Assembly: GCA_002424635.1 (NCBI GenBank)
Contig: DIKT01000021.1
Location: 1-8,079, forward strand
Length of the DNA stretch: 8,079 bases
Origin: Desulfobulbaceae bacterium UBA5611
GTDB taxonomy: Bacteria; Desulfobacterota; Desulfobulbia; Desulfobulbales; Desulfocapsaceae
Reading direction: 5' to 3'
Shown here: positions 1 to 5,265 of the stretch, piece by piece
How positions within the stretch are numbered: the first letter of the stretch is position 1
How the letters are laid out: the number at the start of each line of letters is the position of its first letter
Made by a program: the position numbers and the translations under genes
Notes under the pieces: generated by a model
Databases searched by the model: none
Told to the model about the DNA's origin: nothing
What the model saw: only the letters and a program-made list of their open reading frames with translations

Positions 1-486
1 CTAGGGGCCGGCGGCTCAGCCCGGGCAATTGGCTTTGGTCTCCAGCAACGGGGGGCAGCAGTTGTCCTGTGCAGCAGGACCGCCGCACGCGGTCAAGACT
101 TGGCCACGGATCTGGGCTGTCGCTGGTGCTCCCTTGATGAGGTGGGCAGCCTGCATGGAGATGTCCTGATCAATGCCACCTCAGTAGGGATGCAGCCGGC
201 GATGGAATTCAGTCCTGTTCCAGCAACCATCCTGTCCCGTTTCCAGGTGGTGATGGATATTGTTTATGCGCCGCTGACGACCAGATTGCTCAGGGAGGCG
301 GCGGCTGCCGGTTGCCAGGTGATAAATGGTCTGGAGATGCTGCTTTATCAGGGAGCAGCCCAGTTTGAATTATGGACCGGTAAGCCTGCCCCGGTAGCAC
401 TGATGCGGCACCAACTGTATCAGGCCACCGGCAACAGCTTAACGGCTCCCCAGATAGTAAGTGTGCATGCCAAAGGTAATAGATAA
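1..486 (+). CDS. aroE: Shikimate dehydrogenase, C-terminal part (5' end cut by window)
   Basis: An open frame runs from the first base to a TAA at 484-486, giving 161 visible codons. Seen: a Rossmann nucleotide-binding loop GAGGSARAIGFG at visible residues 3-14, a beta-2 end reading CSRT whose Arg fits NADP(H) preference, the family motif INATSVGM, a VVMDIVYAPLTT segment, and the C-terminal GLEMLLYQGAAQFELWTG, whose Gln belongs to the shikimate-binding site in this family. The enzyme reduces 3-dehydroshikimate to shikimate with NADPH in the cytoplasm. The N-terminal substrate domain lies outside the window. In many deltaproteobacteria this domain is fused behind 3-dehydroquinate dehydratase (AroDE); that cannot be judged here. 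An internal GTG or ATG should not be taken as the start, because the Rossmann loop lies upstream of them. The stop is 3 bases before aroA, which indicates co-transcription and probable translational coupling. Confidence 0.93.
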   Translation, partial: LGAGGSARAIGFGLQQRGAAVVLCSRTAARGQDLATDLGCRWCSLDEVGSLHGDVLINATSVGMQPAMEFSPVPATILSRFQVVMDIVYAPLTTRLLREAAAAGCQVINGLEMLLYQGAAQFELWTGKPAPVALMRHQLYQATGNSLTAPQIVSVHAKGNR

Positions 487-489
487 AAA

Positions 490-1758
490 ATGAAAGAGAT
501 CTCTCCCGTTCCAAGCATTGATACCACCATTGCTGTGCCCGGTTCTAAAAGTCTGACGCAAAGAGCATTGATTGCCGCCGCCTTGGCCAACGGCCGCAGT
601 CGTCTGCTGGGTCCCCTGACCAGCGAAGACACCGATTATACCTCAAAAGCTCTGGGCCAGATGGGAATTGTCGTTCATAAAGACAAAGATGAATGGCAGG
701 TGGCCGGCAATGGCGGCAAGATTGCCACCCCTACCAGCGAGATTTATCTGGGCAATAACGGCACCGCCACTCGCTTTTTGACCTCGGTGGCTGCCTTGGG
801 CTATGGTCTTTTTACCATCGATGGGGAAGAGCGGATGCGCGAGCGTCCCATCGGTCCGCTGATGGCGGCGCTTCAAGGTTGGGGCGTTGATATCAGTTCG
901 GTGGCCGGCACCGCTTGTCCGCCCCTGCTCATTAACAGCCATGGCCTGCAGGGTGGAGAGACGATCCTGCCGGAAGGCAAAAGCAGCCAGTATCTATCCT
1001 CGCTACTGCTGGTTGCGCCCTATGCGGCGCAGCCGGCCATCCTGCAGGTCCACGGTGAGGTTCTGTCCAAACCTTATGTGGCCATGACCCTGTCTGTTAT
1101 GGCTGATTTCGGCATTGAAGTGGATTGCAGTCAGGACTTCAGCCGTTTTATCATTCCCCAGGGTTGCTACCGGGCCATGGACTATGAAATTGAAGGCGAT
1201 GCCTCCAATGCCTCTTATTTCTGGGCGGCAGCTGCTATTACCGCCGGCCGGGTGACAGTGAGCAATGTACCGGTGCCCTCACTGCAGGGAGATGCCGGGC
1301 TGGTGCCATTATTAGCCCGGATGGGTTGCAATATCAGCCGCGAGGGCGGCGGCATTACGGTTCAGGGCCGGGAACGGCTGGAGGGAATTACCGTCGACAT
1401 GGGTGATATGCCGGATGTGGTCCCGACTTTAGCGGTTGTGGCAGCTTTTGCCCATGGCAACACGGTGATCAACAATATTGCCCACCTGCGGATCAAGGAG
1501 TGCGATCGTTTGAGTGCGGTGGTAACCGAGCTGACCAGAATGGGGGCCCGGGTGGAAGAGCAGCAGGACAGCATGATTATTCATGGTGATGGCGGGGCCG
1601 GTCTGCATGGTGCGGTCATTGATACTTACAAGGATCATCGGATGGCCATGAGTTTTGCGGTAGCCGGTCTCAAGGTGGCCGGCGTGCAGATCAGTGATGA
1701 GGGTTGCGTCGCCAAATCTTTCCCCGACTTCTGGGAGCGTTTCAGTTTGCTTGGCTGA
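490..1758 (+). CDS. aroA: 3-phosphoshikimate 1-carboxyvinyltransferase (EPSP synthase)
   Basis: This 422-residue protein has the usual length for EPSP synthase, which transfers enolpyruvyl from PEP to shikimate-3-phosphate in the cytoplasm. Visible family motifs in order: VPGSKSLTQRALIAAAL (residues 16-32, substrate-binding Lys20 and Arg25), LGNNGTATRFL (87-97, the PEP-site loop), DGEERMRERPIGPL, the SSQYLSSLLL segment, EGDASNASYFWAAAA, DMPDVVPTLAV (catalytic Asp region), RIKECDRL and DTYKDHRMAMSFAV. The loop keeps the Gly equivalent to E. coli Gly96 (Gly91 here), but the position of E. coli Pro101 is Phe96. The enzyme resembles neither the E. coli version of that loop nor the CP4-type Ala variant. 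ATG 490 follows the aroE stop by 3 bases; only a weak aaaggt lies 14 bases upstream, so translation may depend on ribosomes finishing aroE. No clear terminator follows. Confidence 0.97.
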   Translation: MKEISPVPSIDTTIAVPGSKSLTQRALIAAALANGRSRLLGPLTSEDTDYTSKALGQMGIVVHKDKDEWQVAGNGGKIATPTSEIYLGNNGTATRFLTSVAALGYGLFTIDGEERMRERPIGPLMAALQGWGVDISSVAGTACPPLLINSHGLQGGETILPEGKSSQYLSSLLLVAPYAAQPAILQVHGEVLSKPYVAMTLSVMADFGIEVDCSQDFSRFIIPQGCYRAMDYEIEGDASNASYFWAAAAITAGRVTVSNVPVPSLQGDAGLVPLLARMGCNISREGGGITVQGRERLEGITVDMGDMPDVVPTLAVVAAFAHGNTVINNIAHLRIKECDRLSAVVTELTRMGARVEEQQDSMIIHGDGGAGLHGAVIDTYKDHRMAMSFAVAGLKVAGVQISDEGCVAKSFPDFWERFSLLG

Positions 1759-1848
1759 TGGTAAGAAGCAGAGCAAGCGAGGTAACTTTGCCAAGTGCAC
1801 AAAAGCATGGTGGCAAAAAAATAAGGCCGCAACTCACCTACTGGCCGG

Positions 1849-1870
1849 ATGAATGTATTAAAACATTCAT
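1849..1870. repeat. Perfect 8-bp hairpin with 6-base loop
   Basis: The arm atgaatgt at 1849-1856 is exactly complementary to acattcat at 1863-1870 across the loop attaaa. The stem is AT-rich and no T-run follows on the + strand, so it is a poor rho-independent terminator. It could be an operator-like dyad or debris from the mobile element that left the transposase remnant downstream. The sequence shows only the dyad. Confidence 0.5.
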
Positions 1871-1951
1871 TTGATGGTAGGAACGGCGGTGATTGGCGCC
1901 TGGCGTTCCTGCCTGTCGATATGCCTGGAACATGTTAATTTTGTAATTCTC

Positions 1952-1981
1952 TTGTAAATTCACACATAGCAGCCGTATAAT
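1952..1981 (+). promoter_or_regulatory. Sigma70-like promoter upstream of the transposase remnant
   Basis: TTGTAA at 1952-1957 is followed after 18 bases by a perfect TATAAT at 1976-1981, in a locally AT-rich stretch. The predicted start of transcription is about 1988, 55 bases upstream of the remnant ATG at 2043. It may be the original transposase promoter or a promoter that now feeds the downstream TPR gene through about 500 untranslated bases. It rests on consensus matching only. Confidence 0.5.
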
Positions 1982-2042
1982 TATTACAATATCAACCGAA
2001 GTAAAGCGGGTCAACCATCCACTTTCAGAGAGATATTGTCGC

Positions 2043-2285
2043 ATGGCTTGCTACCAACCTTATTCCTATCCTCAGGCACAATTTAGTCCTGTCCATGTTG
2101 TCAGGCAGAACCTGCCGGTTATCTGCGAAGACATTGTTAGTCATCTCATTGATCATGAGCTGGATTTCTCTTGGTGTGCTGCACGTTGTCACAACGACGT
2201 CATCAGAGCCACTGCCCCCGATTCCTTAATCTTGCTTAAGATCATCCTGGCCGCTTGCTCTCCTATAGCGACCAGGATGGACGGT
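2043..2285 (+). pseudogene. Degraded N-terminus of an IS1182/IS5-like transposase
   Basis: The first 75-80 codons from ATG 2043 read like the start of a DUF772-type transposase. I recall its intact relatives as a Y.PY.Y.QG.FIPV opening, LIDHEIDLS, an ARY.ND block, and YDPAILLKIILFAYSRGI. Here the matching pieces are CYQPYSYPQAQFSPV (residues 3-17), LIDHELDFS (35-43), AARCHND (46-52) and LILLKIILAACS (62-73). After about residue 76 the resemblance stops, although the frame stays open to 2495; I could not find a continuation in the other two + frames. The DDE catalytic domain is absent, so it cannot be an active transposase. The open frame overlaps the ribosome-binding site of the next gene, which also argues against it being a working 150-residue gene. 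The family assignment is from memory of related proteins, not a search. Confidence 0.68.
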
Positions 2286-2487
2286 CACTATCCACTTGTT
2301 CCTCACCTTCATGTGCACCAAGAAAGAACAGGAGGCAGACAATGCTTGCTTGCCATTAAAAACCATCGGGAGCATATCATGCTATTATTTACCATCTGGC
2401 ATTCAGTAACTTGGAAACTGGTCCAAAAATTGTTCTCTCAGATTAGGCCCGCAACATATTTAAACTCTGTTCAATCAACATGTCGAT

Positions 2488-2492
2488 GGAGG
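2488..2492 (+). promoter_or_regulatory. Ribosome-binding site fixing the TPR protein start at 2498
   Basis: GGAGG lies 5 bases before ATG 2498 and falls inside the coding sequence if the upstream ATG 2480 is used. No Shine-Dalgarno-like sequence precedes 2480. Confidence 0.75.
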
Positions 2493-2497
2493 TAAAC

Positions 2498-4144
2498 ATG
2501 AAAAAGGCAGCAGGTATTACATGCATTTTAACTATACTATTCATCGCCGGCGCTTCGGGAATCTGGGCCCAGGAAGAGCATAGGCCACCCGCTGATCAAG
2601 CGGAAAAGCTTGGCGTGGTCAACTTTCCTGTTTCATGTAATCCGGCCGCCCAGAAGGAATTCAACCGGGCCATGACGCTGTTTCATTCCTTCTGGTTCGA
2701 TCCGGCGAAGAAATCGTTCGCCAAAGTCCTGCAACACGATCCCCAGTGTGGGATGGCGCACTGGGGCCTTGCTATCATGTCAATGGGCAATCCCTTAGCG
2801 TGGCCGCCTAACCCTATGGCCATGAAGGCTGGTGCTGCAGCCAGTGCTGAGTCCCAACGGGTTGGCGCCGGGAGTCAGCGCGAAAGAGACTATATTGCAG
2901 CGCTTGCCGTATTCTTCAAGGACTGGGAGATAACTGAACACCGACCGCGCGCAGTGGCATTTGAAAAAGCCATGGCAAGCCTGGCGGCTCGTTATCCTGA
3001 TGACGTGGAAGCCCGGATTCTCTATGCCCTCATCCTGAATGTGACCGCCCAACCCACCGACAAGACCTTTGCCAACCAGCTGCAGGCGGCGGCTATTCTT
3101 GAGCCATTATTCAAGCAATATCCCAATCATCCGGGTATTGCCCATTATTTGATTCACACCTACGACTATGCCGAATTGGCCGACAGAGGGCTTCCTTTCG
3201 CCAAGGCCTACGCCGACATTGCACCCTCGGTACCGCATGTCCTGCATATGCCGTCCCATATTTACAGCCGGGTCGGCCTGTGGCAGGAAATGGTAGAGGG
3301 CAACCGGGCCTCATACCTGGCGGCCAAGGCTGAACTGACGGAAGATACCCTTGGTATCGGTACCTATGATGCTCTGCATGCCATCGACTATATGGTCTTC
3401 GGTCAGCTGCAGCAGGCCCAGGATAAGGCGGCGAAACAACTGGTGGATGAGGTGGCAGCCATTCGCAAGGTGAATGTCGAAAACTTTGTGGCCGCTTATG
3501 CCTTTGCGGCCATTCCCGCCCGCTTTGCCCTGGAACGTGGTGATTGGCAGCAGGCGGCGGCACTGCAGTTATCACCTGCCGAGCTTGCCTGGGACAAGTT
3601 TCCCCAGGCGGAAGCGATCCTGGTTTTCGCACGCGCTCTAGGTGCGGCACGCATCAATGACGTAGCGGCGGCACGCAAGGATGCTGCACGTCTGCACTCT
3701 TTAAAAGAGGCGATGATAACGGCCAAGATCGGTTACTGGGCCAGCCAGGCTGACTTGCAAATCAAAACGGTAAACGCCTGGGTCGCCTTTGCTGAGAACC
3801 GGCACGAGGAGGCCGTGCAACTTATGAGAGCGGCAGCGGAATTGGAAGAGGCCAGCGACAAGCATCCAGTCACCCCTGGCAATATCGTGCCTTCCCGGGA
3901 ATTATTGGCCGAGATGCTCATCGCCCTCAACCAGCCAGGACAGGCGCTCTCCGAATTCGAGCGCTCTCTCAAGAGAGATCCTAACCGCTTCCGGGCAATT
4001 TACGGTGCCGCCCGTGCCGCAGATGCCGCCGGCAATCGCACCGCAGCCACAGATTACTACGTGCAGCTACAGGCCTTAACCGCTGCTCGGGATAGTGACC
4101 GGCCGGAACTGGTGCAAGCCCGGCAATTTCTCGAAAATAAATAA
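2498..4144 (+). CDS. Exported TPR-type (tetratricopeptide-like) protein with conserved His motifs
   Basis: The frame opens at 2480, but ATG 2498 is the better start: GGAGG at 2488-2492 sits 5 bases before it and the protein then begins with a clean signal peptide (KK, a hydrophobic run at residues 7-23, probable cleavage after Ala24). The 548-residue product is therefore probably periplasmic. It is alpha-helical and solenoid-like: a TPR-like start around residues 50-100 (AMTLFHSFWFDPAKKSF) and clear TPR units near 468-501 and 502-530. Unusual for a plain scaffold are the histidine-rich segments: CGMAHWG (84-90), GIAHYLIHTYD (213-223, His216 and His220), HVLHMPSHIY (247-256) and LHAIDY (293-298). 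Two Cys (47 and 84) could pair after export. I recognise this as a widespread uncharacterised family, but no substrate or partner is known to me. The stop is 57 bases before the next gene. Confidence 0.85.
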   Translation: MKKAAGITCILTILFIAGASGIWAQEEHRPPADQAEKLGVVNFPVSCNPAAQKEFNRAMTLFHSFWFDPAKKSFAKVLQHDPQCGMAHWGLAIMSMGNPLAWPPNPMAMKAGAAASAESQRVGAGSQRERDYIAALAVFFKDWEITEHRPRAVAFEKAMASLAARYPDDVEARILYALILNVTAQPTDKTFANQLQAAAILEPLFKQYPNHPGIAHYLIHTYDYAELADRGLPFAKAYADIAPSVPHVLHMPSHIYSRVGLWQEMVEGNRASYLAAKAELTEDTLGIGTYDALHAIDYMVFGQLQQAQDKAAKQLVDEVAAIRKVNVENFVAAYAFAAIPARFALERGDWQQAAALQLSPAELAWDKFPQAEAILVFARALGAARINDVAAARKDAARLHSLKEAMITAKIGYWASQADLQIKTVNAWVAFAENRHEEAVQLMRAAAELEEASDKHPVTPGNIVPSRELLAEMLIALNQPGQALSEFERSLKRDPNRFRAIYGAARAADAAGNRTAATDYYVQLQALTAARDSDRPELVQARQFLENK

Positions 4145-4201
4145 TCAGCTTTACTATAACAATATGGAGTGCTGTCGGCTAACTTTGCAGAAGGATTGCC
4201 T

Positions 4202-4642
4202 ATGGAATGTGTAATGGATCACATCGTTTTAAATGTAGATGATACTGAGGAGATGCTCACCTTCTATTCAAAGGTACTTCTGTTTACCCCGGAACGACTG
4301 GAGGAATACCGCAGAGGAGAGGCGCCATTTCCGTCGGTGCGTTTGAATCCGGATACGATTATCGATCTGTTTCCACAACAGATGTGGCGGGAAGGCTCCC
4401 GGGCTGATTGTCATTCCGGTAAGCTGAATCATTTTTGTCTGGTCTTGCAGAAGAAAGCATGGCTAATGCTGATCCAGCGACTTGAGGTTAATAAGATCGA
4501 TATTGAAGAAGGTCCGGTGCCCCGCTGGGGCGCCCATGGCACTGGGATATCAATATATTTTCGCGATCCGGAGGAGACCCTGATCGAGGCGCGATATTAC
4601 GAGGGCCTCAACAACTCAGAGCAATGTCTTCTTGGATCTTAA
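4202..4642 (+). CDS. VOC-fold (glyoxalase/dioxygenase superfamily) protein 1
   Basis: This 146-residue protein is a single vicinal-oxygen-chelate module pair. Seen: the opening MDHIVLNVDDTEEMLTFYSKVL (residues 5-26) with His7 in the usual first metal-ligand position, then FPSVRLNPDTIIDLFP, LNHFCLVL with His77 in the position of the ligand that begins the second beta-alpha unit, and LIEARYY with Glu129 in the position of the last ligand. A metal site may thus be retained. VOC proteins bind a divalent metal and act as glyoxalases, dioxygenases, epimerases or resistance proteins; the substrate here is unknown. A longer frame begins at GTG 4169, but AAGGA at 4191-4195 is spaced 6 bases from ATG 4202, which I prefer. 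The TAA stop lies inside the TTAA target of an inserted element that separates this gene from the second VOC gene. Confidence 0.88.
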   Translation: MECVMDHIVLNVDDTEEMLTFYSKVLLFTPERLEEYRRGEAPFPSVRLNPDTIIDLFPQQMWREGSRADCHSGKLNHFCLVLQKKAWLMLIQRLEVNKIDIEEGPVPRWGAHGTGISIYFRDPEETLIEARYYEGLNNSEQCLLGS

Positions 4643-4659
4643 GGGTGTCTTGAAAAATG
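4638..4659 (+). repeat. Left terminal inverted repeat of miniature element, with CTTAAG target
   Basis: Twenty-two bases beginning CTTAAG are the exact reverse complement of 4768-4789. The element proper starts at GGGTGTCTTG (4643), after TTAA at 4639-4642. That TTAA also supplies the TAA stop of the upstream VOC gene. Confidence 0.93.
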
Positions 4660-4784
4660 GTCTTTTCGCCCAAACTCAGCGTTATGCTCAGAATTTTATC
4701 CTCGGAATATCATCTATATGCCTGCGGTAAAATTTATCACAATGCCTTGATTTTGAACAAAAATCCTCATTTTTCAAGACACCC
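4643..4784. mobile_element. 142-bp MITE-like foldback element with TTAA target duplication
   Basis: The 17-base ends gggtgtcttgaaaaatg (4643-4659) and its exact complement (4768-4784) are bounded on both sides by TTAA (4639-4642 and 4785-4788), in the layout of a non-autonomous transposable element. Because CTTAAG is a palindrome present on both sides, the duplication could instead be counted as 6 bases. Self-complementarity continues inward: caaactca at 4671-4678 opposite tgattttg at 4748-4755 (7 of 8), aattttatc at 4692-4700 opposite ggtaaaatt at 4726-4734 (one G-T wobble), and ggaatat at 4704-4710 opposite atatgcc at 4716-4722 (6 of 7) around a 5-base loop. All share nearly the same centre, about 4713, so nearly the whole element is one imperfect palindrome. 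It encodes no convincing protein. The transposase that moves it is not identified, and the remnant at 2043 is not flanked by the same ends. Confidence 0.85.
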
Positions 4785-4789
4785 TTAAG
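4768..4789 (-). repeat. Right terminal inverted repeat of miniature element, with CTTAAG target
   Basis: This is the exact reverse complement of 4638-4659. The second TTAA copy is at 4785-4788, only 5 bases before the Shine-Dalgarno sequence of the downstream VOC gene, which was left intact. Confidence 0.93.
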
Positions 4790-4793
4790 CGGC

Positions 4794-4798
4794 AGGAG
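4794..4798 (+). promoter_or_regulatory. Ribosome-binding site of second VOC gene
   Basis: AGGAG lies 6 bases before ATG 4805 and just outside the inserted element. It can remain accessible even if the transcript of the element folds into a hairpin, though the hairpin base ends only a few bases upstream. Confidence 0.7.
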
Positions 4799-4804
4799 AT
4801 AATT

Positions 4805-5203
4805 ATGGAGCCCCGCATTAGCTTGATCACACTTGGTGTAGCCGATCTGGAGAGTGCTACTCGTTTTTATGAAGAGTGCCTGGGTCTGCCTCGGCTGCTG
4901 ACGCCGCCGTCTGTTACCTTCTTTGAACTGGGGAAAATATGGCTGGCCCTCTGGTCGTGGGAGAGCCTGGCCGCTGATGCCGGTCTTGCAGCAGAAGGCT
5001 CGGGATTTCGAGGTTTCGCTCTGGCCCATAATGTGCGCTCGCCTGCGGAAGTAGATGCCTTGCTTGAGAGCGTTGCCGCTTATGGGGCCAAGATCACCAG
5101 GCCGGGACAACCGACCGACTGGGGCGGATACTCCGGATATTTTACTGATCTTGACGGTTTTCTCTGGGAAGTTGCACATAACCCCAACTTTCCTCATCTG
5201 TGA
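4805..5203 (+). CDS. VOC-fold protein 2, probably lacking the canonical metal site
   Basis: This 132-residue protein has the VOC pattern ISLITLGVADLESATRFYEECLGL at its start and a closing YFTDLDGFLWEVAHNP. At the usual first ligand position there is no His (ITLGV), and the GFALAHNV strand does not place its His where a ligand is expected, although Glu122 near the end matches the last ligand. I infer that the canonical metal site is incomplete, as in binding-type VOC proteins, or that the chemistry differs. It belongs to a different subfamily from the upstream VOC protein; the two share only fold-level patterns, so this is not a recent duplication. ATG 4805 is supported by AGGAG 6 bases upstream. 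It is followed after 62 bases by the flavoprotein gene. Confidence 0.86.
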   Translation: MEPRISLITLGVADLESATRFYEECLGLPRLLTPPSVTFFELGKIWLALWSWESLAADAGLAAEGSGFRGFALAHNVRSPAEVDALLESVAAYGAKITRPGQPTDWGGYSGYFTDLDGFLWEVAHNPNFPHL

Positions 5204-5252
5204 CCACCATCCTGACCATTAATAACGAACGATAAATTACCGAACAAATCAT

Positions 5253-5257
5253 GGAGG
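5253..5257 (+). promoter_or_regulatory. Ribosome-binding site fixing the flavoprotein start at 5266
   Basis: GGAGG sits 8 bases before ATG 5266 and directly after the in-frame ATG 5251, which has no ribosome-binding site of its own. Starting at 5266 also brings the protein directly into the FAD-binding strand. Confidence 0.7.
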
Positions 5258-5265
5258 AAAAGCCA

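Larger units (their letters stand above)
1759..2497. other. Gene-poor spacer with degraded mobile DNA
   Basis: No intact gene is visible across these 739 bases. The contents are an inverted repeat tttgcca/tggcaaa (1787-1793 with 1811-1817), an 8-bp hairpin at 1849-1870, a 7-bp hairpin aggaacg/cgttcct (1879-1885 with 1904-1910), a sigma70-like promoter at 1952-1981, and a transposase remnant at 2043-2285. From 2286 to 2487 I recognise nothing in any frame; the open frame that continues there looks random. No hairpin is followed by a T-run on the + strand, so none is a convincing intrinsic terminator for aroA. A short dyad ttgga/tccaa (2411-2415 with 2422-2426) and a poor -35-like TTGTTC at 2430 precede the TPR gene, whose promoter is probably in this area but cannot be fixed. 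Confidence 0.6.

Noticed and set aside
1787..1817. Inverted repeat tttgcca/tggcaaa followed by an A-run, considered as an aroA terminator
   Set aside because: On the + strand the stem is followed by A, not T. On the - strand the T-run precedes the stem. The geometry is wrong for a rho-independent terminator in either direction.
2286..2495. Open frame continuing from the transposase remnant, with WHSVTWKLVQKLFSQ-like helices
   Set aside because: No transposase resemblance after about residue 76, and the frame runs into the ribosome-binding site of the next gene. It looks like chance openness rather than a functional C-terminus.
3111..3650. 179-codon open frame on the - strand inside the TPR gene
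   Set aside because: It is Pro-, Arg- and His-rich, lies wholly within a well-supported + strand gene and shows no domain; a reading-frame shadow.
4169..4201. GTG start that would lengthen the first VOC protein by 11 residues
   Set aside because: AAGGA at 4191-4195 is well spaced for ATG 4202, and the extra residues precede the first VOC strand without any recognisable pattern.
4688..5197. 169-codon open frame on the - strand spanning the foldback element and the second VOC gene
   Set aside because: It is antisense to a gene with clear VOC motifs and ends in non-coding repeat DNA. The predicted protein is unlike any family I know.
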